Source: Candidatus Desantisiibacteriota bacterium
GTDB taxonomy: Bacteria > JACRDZ01
Assembly (NCBI GenBank): GCA_016209155.1
Contig: JACQWU010000324.1
Span: 1 to 9,875 of the forward strand
DNA length: 9,875 nucleotides
Reading direction: 5' to 3'
The notes beneath the pieces are model-generated. The model was not told the DNA's origin. It worked only from the letters and a program-made list of their open reading frames with translations, and did not search any database. The position numbers and the translations under genes are program-made. Of this stretch, positions 1 through 6,799 are shown piece after piece. The number at the start of each line of letters is the position of its first letter. Within the stretch, counting starts at the first letter, position 1.

Positions 1-1029
1 GGGTTGCTTTGGGAAGATAGGCCTACTGTTATTGATGAAGCCCAGCGGTGTTCCGAGCTTTTGGTCACGGTTAAATATCTTGTTGATAAATCCAACCGCC
101 GCAGGAAGTTTATCCTTTCAGGTTCCGGGAATATATCACTACGGAAGGCGCCAAGGGAGACCTTGGCAGGTCGGGCAAAATATTTGCATTTGACAGGATT
201 TGGTTTTAGAGAAATGAGCGGATTGCCTGTCCATGGAATCTTTGATGAAATATGGTCAGGACGGGAGATTGGAGACTCAACTATAAAATTGACAGCGGAT
301 ATTTCTCAATCCGTATGGCGGGGATGCCTCCCGGGTGTCGCACTTGCGGCAAATGAAAAAATAGCATTGGAACGGCTTAGTAGTTATATCGATACTTATA
401 TTCAGCGGGATATGCATGATTTAGTTAAAATAAGGTATCCTCAGCATTTTCGCAGATTGATGCAAGCGCTGGCGCAAGCGACAGGCTGGGAATCCGTGCA
501 GGAGGAACTTTCAAAAGCATGCGGTGAGACCAGGACAAATGTAAGCAGATATATGAGTTTATTAGAAGATACCAATCTTTTGTATAATATAAAAGGTTAT
601 GCTGCCGGAGGTGAGAGAGCGTATAAACAATCAAAATATTTTTGGTTTGATTCAGGAACAGCGTGTTTTCTTGCCGGTATTTATCAAGCTGCAAATCTTT
701 CGGAATCCCGGGTCAAAGGACGTTATCTGGAGAATTTTATCTTACAACAGATTTTATCCTGGATTTCCCTGCAAGTGACTGCTCCCGAGATATTTTACTG
801 GAAGCCAAAGGCACATGATGTAGAGGTTGATTTTGTCGTTTGTTTAGCCAACAATATTTTAGGTATAGAAGTAAAATCCTCCAGAGAAATTACTTTTAGC
901 GATACCAAACAGATGCGGGAATTTATTAAATCTCATCCGCAGGTTTCGAAAGGTATTATTGTTTATACGGGGAATAAAATATATCCAGTTGCATCAAATA
1001 TTTATGCTGTTCCATGGACCGCGATTTAA
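1..1029 (+). CDS. AAA-type ATPase with DUF4143 domain, 5' part missing
   Basis: The reading frame is open from the left edge, so the start and the Walker A loop lie outside the window. What remains (about 342 residues) begins at the Walker B strand, PTVIDEAQR, followed by a sensor-like FILSGSGN and LAGRAKYLHLTGFGFREM, the AAA_14 pattern in which the arginine of LAGR follows the serine-rich strand. The middle (about residues 125-230) is the winged-helix part of DUF4143 (for example TRTNVSRYMSLLEDTNLLY). The C-terminal part carries EVDFVV and ILGIEVKSS, an E/D-x-EVK layout like the PD-(D/E)XK nuclease fold found at the end of this family. Family members are usually near 400 residues, so perhaps 50-70 are missing. 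The biological role of this family is poorly defined; many copies per genome are common in anaerobes. The TTG at position 4 is an internal codon, not a start. Family assignment is firm, function is not. Confidence 0.9.
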   Translation, partial: GLLWEDRPTVIDEAQRCSELLVTVKYLVDKSNRRRKFILSGSGNISLRKAPRETLAGRAKYLHLTGFGFREMSGLPVHGIFDEIWSGREIGDSTIKLTADISQSVWRGCLPGVALAANEKIALERLSSYIDTYIQRDMHDLVKIRYPQHFRRLMQALAQATGWESVQEELSKACGETRTNVSRYMSLLEDTNLLYNIKGYAAGGERAYKQSKYFWFDSGTACFLAGIYQAANLSESRVKGRYLENFILQQILSWISLQVTAPEIFYWKPKAHDVEVDFVVCLANNILGIEVKSSREITFSDTKQMREFIKSHPQVSKGIIVYTGNKIYPVASNIYAVPWTAI

Positions 1030-1113
1030 TGTTACAGTAGAATATTATTTTGGAGGTGCTGTAAAGAGAATATACTGCAAGGGTACATAATGTAGAGGTT
1101 CTGAAGGTAAAAC

Positions 1114-1536
1114 ATGATAAAATTAATAGCTATTGTTCAATGTCATATTGTCCACGAGCGATGTCCGGGATATTTCTGTGATAGGGCGTTTGTGAAAAGA
1201 ACCTGGGGGTTTGAAGGATTGGATTTAGATAATGCTGTAAGGAAATTGTCTTTCACCTGCGGCGGCTGCTGCGGCAGGGCTTTACACCGGAAACTTATTT
1301 TATTGAAAAAGAAAGCAAAACAACATGACAGCATTGAAGATGGAGAAATACTGGTCAAGTTAGGAAGCTGTATAAGTAAAAATAATTATCATGGTCCAGT
1401 ATGTCCTCACCTTAACTATATCAAAGAATTGATTCAAAAAACAGGTCTTGCCTTTTCCTGTGATACGCATATATCTAAAAAAGCGGAAGCAGGGAGAACC
1501 GCGGGTATTTATAAAAATGGAAATTGCGAAGAATAA
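1114..1536 (+). CDS. CGGC domain protein (predicted metal-binding)
   Basis: A 140-residue protein with the cysteine pattern of the CGGC family: CPGYFC at residues 17-22, TCGGCCGR at 48-55, a cysteine in LGSCISK (86), HGPVCPH near 93-99, and a late C-D-T-H (116-119). The family usually has CPG, a central CGGC, and a C-terminal CPH/TH, and is thought to bind a metal or a metal cluster; no reaction is established. The start ATG follows an AAGGT-like site 5-10 bases upstream. It lies 84 bases after the ATPase gene on the same strand and could share its transcript; a TATACT box at 1071-1076 could also serve as a -10 site but has only a weak -35 partner. No membrane segment or signal peptide is seen. 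Confidence 0.85.
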   Translation: MIKLIAIVQCHIVHERCPGYFCDRAFVKRTWGFEGLDLDNAVRKLSFTCGGCCGRALHRKLILLKKKAKQHDSIEDGEILVKLGSCISKNNYHGPVCPHLNYIKELIQKTGLAFSCDTHISKKAEAGRTAGIYKNGNCEE

Positions 1537-1730
1537 TATGGAATTACAGCCATGCCTTATTAAAAAGTTCAATGATATCCTGAAAAAAGAAACTAATAAC
1601 GGCGTTAAAAATGTATATTTAAAAGCATTAAAAGAAATTGAAAAAGGCCGGACTTGAGCTTGGAACGCATGATGAAGTATATCAAATTCTCTATTGGGAT
1701 TCGAATTCTGTTTTAGGTATCCCAGATTGA
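1517..1730 (+). pseudogene. Short reading frame, possibly frameshifted remnant
   Basis: An ATG at 1517 (or 1538, just after the CGGC stop) opens a small lysine-rich frame that ends at TGA 1655-1657 (46 or 39 residues, ending ALKEIEKGRT). A one-base change of frame near 1646 would join it to a protein-like stretch AGLELGTHDEVYQILYWD that runs to TGA 1728-1730. The joined product would be about 70 residues. I do not recognise a family. The last 40 bases overlap the 3' end of hicA on the other strand, and part of the second frame may simply be the antisense of hicA. It is either a broken small gene or chance coding. Confidence is low. Confidence 0.25.
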
Positions 1731-1915
1731 CGGATGATGGATTGAAGAGTCCCGATGCGAATTTCTTTGTGATCCGGCACAGGAACTGTAATTGTACTTT
1801 GAAGTAGCTTTTTCTGCATTACGATATGACTGCCTCGCGTGCGTTCTTTTTGAAAACCATGCTGTGCCAAAATAGAGCAAACTTCCCTACCTGAAAGGAT
1901 GCGTAATTTAGACAA
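1691..1915 (-). CDS. hicA: HicA-family toxin (mRNA interferase)
   Basis: HicA toxins are small dsRBD-fold ribonucleases that cleave mRNA and are held inactive by HicB. The protein has the family pattern: SKLRILSGREVCSILAQHGF at the N-terminus, then GSHIVM with the catalytic histidine, then TVPVPDHKEIRIGTLQSIIRQ. I choose TTG at 1915 as the start (74 residues) because GAGGTGG sits upstream at ideal spacing and the resulting protein begins in the way the family usually does; a TTG at 1927 is in frame but falls inside that ribosome site. The start overlaps the hicB stop by 8 bases (TTGTCTAA), so translation is probably coupled. It is the second gene of the pair. The histidine is present and the length is complete, so the toxin looks intact. 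Confidence 0.9.
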   Translation of the reverse strand: MSKLRILSGREVCSILAQHGFQKERTRGSHIVMQKKLLQSTITVPVPDHKEIRIGTLQSIIRQSGIPKTEFESQ

Positions 1916-2129
1916 CTGCCACCTCAACTTGCGTTATATAAACTTCTTCATGAAAGCGTTCTTTTATCTCTTCCGGTGACGCGGTTTCAAAAAATAATTC
2001 TATAGCCTCTTTAAGATTGTTACGTGCTGATTCGATGTTTTCACCTTGACTTGCAATATCAAGTTCCGGGCATAACGCTACATACATATTATCTTCACGT
2101 TCAATAATTGCAGTTAGTTTTTGTTTCAT
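1908..2129 (-). CDS. hicB: HicB-family antitoxin
   Basis: A 73-residue HicB-like protein. It shows the partial RNase H-like HicB core: LTAIIEREDNMYVALCPELD, then IASQGENIESARNNLKEAIELF, the usual strand-strand-helix pattern of these antitoxins. It ends with a short acidic tail and has no clear helix-turn-helix or ribbon-helix-helix DNA-binding domain, as in the short HicB forms. I prefer ATG 2129 because AAGGAA (2136-2141 on this strand) lies 7 bases upstream; an in-frame ATG at 2147 would place that site inside the gene. The antitoxin comes first in the operon, with hicA overlapping its end. The pair lies directly upstream of, and divergent from, the RAMP operon. Confidence 0.88.
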   Translation of the reverse strand: MKQKLTAIIEREDNMYVALCPELDIASQGENIESARNNLKEAIELFFETASPEEIKERFHEEVYITQVEVAVV

Positions 2130-2177
2130 ATCGGGTTCCTTTTTCATATATAGAAAAATTAAAAATCGGATGATTTA

Positions 2178-2206
2178 ATTTAACCACATAAAAATAAAGC
2201 TGTCAA
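2178..2206 (-). promoter_or_regulatory. Promoter of hicB-hicA
   Basis: On the minus strand a perfect TTGACA (-35, 2201-2206) is followed after 17 bases by TTAAAT (-10, 2178-2183), with TG one base before the -10 box (extended -10). Transcription would start near 2171, giving a leader of about 40 bases before hicB. The match is sigma-70-like and well placed; no clear operator repeat was seen around it. Confidence 0.7.
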
Positions 2207-2407
2207 GAAATTTATCTATTTTTTGAAATGGGGAAATATCAGGGATAATAATCAGGACAAATTTATTGGAATTTTTTGATAGGACACAGATTTGCGCAGA
2301 TAAAAGAAGAACCCTGCGGCAGAGATCTCAGAGTATTTTTTATAATTGTTTGTCTATGAATATATTATCAATAGAAAAATTTTTGTAGATTTTCTTGGAA
2401 AAAATAG
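2207..2407. other. AT-rich non-coding spacer with a degraded repeat-like patch
   Basis: No gene is supported here. Between about 2281 and 2333 the sequence has a higher GC content and reads like the GACACAGATTTGCGCAGAT-type repeats that are scattered in many bacterial genomes, often beside GxxExxY genes; here it is followed by a CTGCGGCAG inverted repeat (2314-2322) and a GAGATCTC palindrome. It is probably a remnant that marks the junction between the hicAB side and the RAMP operon. The recognition is from memory of such repeats, so it is tentative. Confidence 0.35.
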
Positions 2408-2436
2408 TTGACAACACATTGTTGTAATGGTAAAAT
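2408..2436 (+). promoter_or_regulatory. Promoter of the RAMP operon with overlapping inverted repeat
   Basis: TTGACA (2408-2413), a 17-base spacer, and TAAAAT (2431-2436, five of six to consensus), with TG one base before the -10 (extended -10). Start of transcription would be near 2443. ACAACA (2411-2416) and TGTTGT (2420-2425) form a perfect 6-base inverted repeat with a 3-base centre CAT, covering the end of the -35 box and the spacer, which is a typical place for a repressor to bind. The regulator is not in the window. Confidence 0.75.
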
Positions 2437-2442
2437 TCTAAA

Positions 2443-2562
2443 AATATTAATTTGTCTTACCGTTGTGCACTATCACTACCACCGTTGTTTAATACCACTC
2501 ATTATTTGTTTTGGATTTTAGTTTTGTAATTATATAATGATTACCAACTTTTGAGGTGGAAT
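2443..2562 (+). promoter_or_regulatory. 5' leader of the RAMP operon
   Basis: About 120 bases between the predicted start of transcription and the first gene. It contains the direct repeat ACCGTTGT at 2459-2466 and 2481-2488 and, further down, a perfect TATAAT at 2533-2538 with only a weak TTGGAT 16 bases upstream, which could be a second, weaker promoter. GTAAT (2526-2530) and ATTAC (2540-2544) flank this box as an inverted repeat. The leader ends in the strong ribosome site GAGGTGG at 2553-2559. No known riboswitch fold was recognised. Confidence 0.4.
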
Positions 2563-3624
2563 ATGAGTGACAATAGCAATCTAAAACAACATATATCCCT
2601 TTTTATTTATCCATTTCATTTTACTATTCCAGATAAACATGTTATCGAAAAACTCATGTTATCAGATTCTCTGTGGAAACAATTAGAAGTAGATCAAAAT
2701 ACAAGTGAATATCTTTATTTTGTTCCATCAGCGAAAGATTTATTATTTAAAAATAGATTTGAGTTAAAAAATCCCAGTGAGTTTAAAATAAAATATAAAA
2801 CTTGTTTATATCAAATTAATTCAATCTATTTAAATTTAATGCCAAATAATATTGCTATGTTATCTTTTGATATAAAAAATATTGCAGAAAAAGATGAATA
2901 TAATTTAAATAGTTTATTAGATTTTAACGAATCTTTTAGATATGTTTCTGATATTTATAAAGATCATTCTGCCTCAAGAAATGGACTTACCATAGAATCT
3001 TCTTTTTTTAATCTTCAAAATGGTTTGACTGAAAATTTAATTGATTTTTTGTTTAAACCAATATTTTCTAATGAAAAAGATGAAAAACAATATAAACGAT
3101 TATTTGATGAAAGAATGATTTCATTGAGTATGGCTTCTTTAGATGAAAAATTGTCGGATGAGCTAAGTTATAAATTTTTCAATGTAGATTCAAGTAATAT
3201 GCAATTACCGGATGATGAATATATTAAAAAATATTTAGAAGAGAATACATACAAGAGATGGAGAGATAAAGGTGTGTTTTATGGTTTTACACATTATGGT
3301 TTTGGATGTATTTCTTTTGGTGATAATAAATGGTTATTAGAAGTTTTTAGAAGACAGTATTCAGATTTGGCGATTATTATTTGTTTTCAATATGGTGTTC
3401 TAAAATTAATTAACGAACAGCTATTATTAACAAATACAAGAAATACAAATAAAATTGATGAGCTAAATGAATTATTTAAAGACTTTATAAAAGATTATTG
3501 GTTTGATCTCATCACAAATCAAGATCAAGGCAGGGAAATATTTCTGTTATGGAAATCTATTTTTGAAAAAGAATATCATCTTTGGGAAATTATTAATGGA
3601 AAATTTGAGATATTATATAAATAA
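2563..3624 (+). CDS. Operon gene 1: soluble paralogue of the CorA-like membrane protein
   Basis: A 353-residue protein without a family name that I can give with certainty. It is a clear paralogue of the next gene: SLFIYPFHF (12-20) against TIFIYPFYY, SEYLYFVPSAKDLLF (48-62) against AEYVYFHPYIRDILF, INSIYLNL against IDSIHLSV, FDERMISLS (181-189) against LDDRMIVYS, YKRWRDKGVFYGFTHYGF (230-247) against YDRWLDYGTLYGFSRF, and DYWFDLITNQDQGREIF (311-327) against KYWFIEITGQEQGIDI. It stops just where the paralogue enters its coiled coil and two membrane helices, so it should be cytosolic. The ATG is chosen because GAGGTGG lies 3 bases upstream of the AT-AT-G context (GAGG to ATG 6 bases); a TTG at 2551 would overlap that site. 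First gene of the operon, 12 bases before gene 2. It may form mixed oligomers with gene 2 or regulate it; this is inference. Confidence 0.75.
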   Translation: MSDNSNLKQHISLFIYPFHFTIPDKHVIEKLMLSDSLWKQLEVDQNTSEYLYFVPSAKDLLFKNRFELKNPSEFKIKYKTCLYQINSIYLNLMPNNIAMLSFDIKNIAEKDEYNLNSLLDFNESFRYVSDIYKDHSASRNGLTIESSFFNLQNGLTENLIDFLFKPIFSNEKDEKQYKRLFDERMISLSMASLDEKLSDELSYKFFNVDSSNMQLPDDEYIKKYLEENTYKRWRDKGVFYGFTHYGFGCISFGDNKWLLEVFRRQYSDLAIIICFQYGVLKLINEQLLLTNTRNTNKIDELNELFKDFIKDYWFDLITNQDQGREIFLLWKSIFEKEYHLWEIINGKFEILYK

Positions 3625-3636
3625 GCGAGGTTAAAT

Positions 3637-5196
3637 ATGAGAATTGAACTATCTGATAAAAATGTAATCAAATATTCAACTATCTTTATTTATCCTTTTT
3701 ATTATAGTTCAAATAAAAAAGAGATAGTTACCATACTCGAAAATTCCCAAAAATGGAAAACAGAAAAATTTAACATCAAAGAAGAAAATAAACGTGCTGA
3801 ATATGTTTATTTCCATCCTTATATTAGAGACATACTTTTTTCTCAAAAAGAAAAGGAAGCCGAATTATATAAATCACCTGTTACCTATTTAGGTTATTCT
3901 AAAGAAAAAAAATTATTGCTAAAGGTTAAGTATCCGGAAAAAAATAAAGATAATAATTGGGATTGGGAGGAATACGTCTCTAATCAAGAAAGATATTACC
4001 CTATTGATTCTATACATTTAAGTGTTTTTGAGTTTGGTATTGGAATCCTTTCAATTCAAATCTCTGAATGTATTGAAGTTAATAATTTTATCGGTAAAAA
4101 ATTCAAAGAAATTTTAGTTTTCAATGAATTAGCAAGAAAAATATCAGCATCTATTAAACCTTCTGAACAAAAAAAGCAAGGACGTCTTTTAGATTCAATT
4201 AATATTGAAGGTATTTCAAATAGTAAAGAAGAATTTAAAGATGAATCTTTTTTATCAATAGAAAATGGGTCAATAGATGTTTCTAATGTTATAAAAAGTT
4301 TACTTACACCAATTCCCAGTTTTCAAAGTGTATTAGATGATAGGATGATTGTATATTCATATGTATGTTTTGATGAAAAAGAAGTTGATGCTAATGATAT
4401 TATATCTGCTCATGAAGATTTTTTAACATTTACATTTGTAGATAAACAATGGAAAGGTTCGTTTGCCAACAGAGCATTGATAAATGAATATTTAAAATTG
4501 CATCTTTATGATAGATGGTTAGATTATGGTACTTTATATGGATTTTCACGCTTTAGTAGTACTTGTTTAGTTAATGGGTCTAAAGGATCACTTACTTTTA
4601 GTACTATTTATGATCATTTTGAGACCATATATTACGAAATTGCATTGCTTACGTATTTTCAAAGAGCAGCACTTTTAAGCTTTTCTAGAAAAGCAGCAGA
4701 ATGTGCAGAGAAACTAAAACAATCAGAGAAAAATGCTTATGAAAATATAAAAAAATTAAAAAAAGATTTTTTGTTATTTACTAATAAATATTGGTTTATC
4801 GAAATAACTGGGCAAGAACAGGGAATAGATATTCATAATAAATGGAGCGATGTTATAAAAAATAATCAATTATTTGAAGAAGTAAGACAGGAATTAGCTG
4901 AACTGGATGAATTCGTTGAAATTATACAAGCAAATAGTTTGAATTTATTTATGGAAATTTTAACGATTATAGCAACAATAGGTTTAATTTTAAGTTTATG
5001 GATTGGATTTTTTTCAATTAGTATACCAGATAAAATATTCTGTTTTACAAACCTTGGATCTATTTCCTACATGATTTCATTTTTAATTTGCATGGTTTCT
5101 ACAATTTATATTATAAAATTTTTCTCAGAGGATAACATACAAAAAAAGTTAGTTGAAAAAACAAAATTTTTTTTAAAGGATTCAAATAATGAGTGA
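3637..5196 (+). CDS. Operon gene 2: CorA-like two-helix membrane protein, candidate effector
   Basis: A 519-residue protein. The N-terminal 350 residues are soluble and match gene 1 in order along their length; residues 291-306 (YDRWLDYGTLYGFSRF) and 385-400 (YWFIEITGQEQGIDIH) are the best conserved parts. A charged helical segment (about 350-430) leads into two hydrophobic helices, about 438-460 and 474-495, followed by a short lysine-rich tail. This order, large cytosolic domain, long helix, two C-terminal membrane helices, is that of CorA magnesium channels, and NLFMEILTIIATIGL resembles the start of their first helix. The GMN signature after helix one is absent (GFFSISIPD instead), so ordinary magnesium transport is doubtful. 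CorA-like proteins are known companions of type III CRISPR systems, in one case responding to SAM-AMP. GAGGTT precedes the ATG; the stop overlaps gene 3 by 8 bases. A membrane effector role is inference; an unrelated two-helix family is possible. Confidence 0.65.
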   Translation: MRIELSDKNVIKYSTIFIYPFYYSSNKKEIVTILENSQKWKTEKFNIKEENKRAEYVYFHPYIRDILFSQKEKEAELYKSPVTYLGYSKEKKLLLKVKYPEKNKDNNWDWEEYVSNQERYYPIDSIHLSVFEFGIGILSIQISECIEVNNFIGKKFKEILVFNELARKISASIKPSEQKKQGRLLDSINIEGISNSKEEFKDESFLSIENGSIDVSNVIKSLLTPIPSFQSVLDDRMIVYSYVCFDEKEVDANDIISAHEDFLTFTFVDKQWKGSFANRALINEYLKLHLYDRWLDYGTLYGFSRFSSTCLVNGSKGSLTFSTIYDHFETIYYEIALLTYFQRAALLSFSRKAAECAEKLKQSEKNAYENIKKLKKDFLLFTNKYWFIEITGQEQGIDIHNKWSDVIKNNQLFEEVRQELAELDEFVEIIQANSLNLFMEILTIIATIGLILSLWIGFFSISIPDKIFCFTNLGSISYMISFLICMVSTIYIIKFFSEDNIQKKLVEKTKFFLKDSNNE

Positions 5197-6784
5197 TAAT
5201 TTAAATAATAATTTTACCTGGGATTTTGATTCTAATGATATTCCTCCTTATGATCTTTGGCTTTTTAAATGGGAAGCCACTAATATTTATGATTATATAT
5301 TTGAAACGGATGATTTAAATCTTATACGTGGCGCAAGTCAATTACTAAAAAATTTTAAAGATGATATAAAAAAAATAGTAAATGGAAGTACTTATAAAAT
5401 TCAGACTGTGTATAATGCTGCAAGTCAATTTCTTGCTATAGTAAATGGCAATGAAGCTGATGTTAAAGAATTTGGAGGAAATATAATTGATAAATTTAGC
5501 GGTGATGAATATTTTGGAACCAGTGCTTATGGAATTGTAAATTTAAAACAATTATATTTCACTGGGAATATAAAATTATTATATGCTATTCAACAATGTG
5601 AAGAACAAATTTTGAGAAAACGACTTAGATCTTTAGATGTTTATCCGGGTGCAAATAATTCATTGCTTGGACTGGATGAAGTAGATAAGCTTCGATTAGC
5701 AGATAAAAAAAGTCCTAAAGTTTATAGAGATGGAATGGATAATAAAGAATTAAATATGTCTTCCGGGACATATGTTAAATTTAATAATGGAAAAGATGAG
5801 CGCTGGGGACTTATTGAAGATATTTACAAATTAAAATATGTTCATTTAATTAACAAAAAAATTTTTTTTCAGGATATTTCTTCACTTTCAAAAATAGGCG
5901 TAAAAGAGAATAACGGTTATATATCTTTTATTACTGTTGATGGGAATGGATTTACAAAAGAAAGAGAAAATATAAAAACACTTTCAGGACTTTGTGAATT
6001 CAGTGTGTTTATTGAAAATATTCAAAAAAAATGTATTTTAAATGCTATAGAAAAAGAATTAAATGAAATTAATGTAAACATAAAAAGTACACAAAAAACT
6101 GCACAACCTGTTCAACTTTTATATATGGCAGGAGATGAATTTGATCTTATTGTAAGAGGGAATAGAGGGATTGATGTGGTAAATAGCCTAATATTTAACT
6201 TTCCTGAAATTTGTAAAAGTGAATTAAAAAATTATGGGAAAATAAAAAGTATAACAGAACTTGAGAAATTATCAATTTCTGTTGGACTTGTATTTGCTCA
6301 TGCTAATACTCCTATTAAATTAATTAGAGAAGCAGCACATGAACTTAGAAAAAATTCAAAAAATAAAAGCAGAGAAGATTCAATTATTGATTTTATGGTA
6401 TTTGAATCACATCCGACAACAAGTGATGGAATTAATGAATATCGTAAAAAAAATTTAGAAAATGGTACTAAAAAATTTTATAGTAGACCATACATAAAAG
6501 ATGATTTTGTAAAGTTGATGGAAATTATTATAAAGTGCAAACAGAATAAACTTCCAAAAACACAATTGTATAAATTAGTTTCAGAGTATAATGAATTTAT
6601 TAAACATGTTAAACAAAAATCATCTAAAGAACAATTATTGCAAAAATTTAGTAAAATTAAAGAAACAATCGTGAATATTCAGTTTAATAATATGAATAAT
6701 GAAGTGAAAAGCATAAAAGTATTTTTACTAAATAATTCTAAAAGCATTATAGATTTTTATGAACTATATGATTATGTTCATTAA
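5189..6784 (+). CDS. Operon gene 3: compact Cas10/Cmr2-like palm protein with AGDEF motif
   Basis: A 531-residue protein with the layout of the Cas10/Cmr2 palm region. Residues 23-54 (FKWEATNIYDYIFETDDLNL, then IRGASQLL) match the first palm start; 247-255 (FITVDGNGF) corresponds to the strand with a metal-binding Asp (D251); 311-318 (LYMAGDEF) takes the place of LYxGGDDx; 363-372 (ISVGLVFAHA) followed by TPIKLIREAAHELRKNSK matches the SxGxxxAHxxxP helix region; RPYIKDDFVKLMEII (433-447) resembles the RPYTxxEL segment of such proteins; a helical C-terminal domain follows (about 440-531). There is no HD nuclease domain at the N-terminus and no clear zinc finger. Cas10 enzymes are usually 700-1000 residues. 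AGDEF is a known working variant in GGDEF cyclases, and D251, D316 and E317 are kept, so a nucleotide-polymerising activity is possible. The ATG follows AAGGA and overlaps gene 2 by 8 bases. Confidence 0.75.
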   Translation: MSDNLNNNFTWDFDSNDIPPYDLWLFKWEATNIYDYIFETDDLNLIRGASQLLKNFKDDIKKIVNGSTYKIQTVYNAASQFLAIVNGNEADVKEFGGNIIDKFSGDEYFGTSAYGIVNLKQLYFTGNIKLLYAIQQCEEQILRKRLRSLDVYPGANNSLLGLDEVDKLRLADKKSPKVYRDGMDNKELNMSSGTYVKFNNGKDERWGLIEDIYKLKYVHLINKKIFFQDISSLSKIGVKENNGYISFITVDGNGFTKERENIKTLSGLCEFSVFIENIQKKCILNAIEKELNEINVNIKSTQKTAQPVQLLYMAGDEFDLIVRGNRGIDVVNSLIFNFPEICKSELKNYGKIKSITELEKLSISVGLVFAHANTPIKLIREAAHELRKNSKNKSREDSIIDFMVFESHPTTSDGINEYRKKNLENGTKKFYSRPYIKDDFVKLMEIIIKCKQNKLPKTQLYKLVSEYNEFIKHVKQKSSKEQLLQKFSKIKETIVNIQFNNMNNEVKSIKVFLLNNSKSIIDFYELYDYVH

Positions 6785-6799
6785 AAAGGAATAATAGTA

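Noticed and set aside
425-694. Minus-strand frame of 89 codons
   Set aside because: Lies wholly inside the DUF4143 ATPase gene and has no family-like sequence or ribosome site.
1143-1572. Two minus-strand frames opposite the CGGC gene
   Set aside because: Both are antisense to a well supported gene with a conserved cysteine pattern.
1640-1690. Rho-independent terminator between the converging CGGC and hicA genes
   Set aside because: No GC-rich hairpin followed by a T run was found on either strand.
2452-2529. TTG-started 25-codon frame in the operon leader
   Set aside because: No ribosome site before it and no recognisable peptide; likely chance.
2551-2562. Earlier TTG start for operon gene 1
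   Set aside because: It would overlap the GAGGTGG ribosome site that serves the ATG at 2563.
6128-6142. Reading the AGDEF motif as a dead GGDD site
   Set aside because: AGDEF is a known active variant in GGDEF cyclases and the acids are kept, so loss of activity cannot be concluded.
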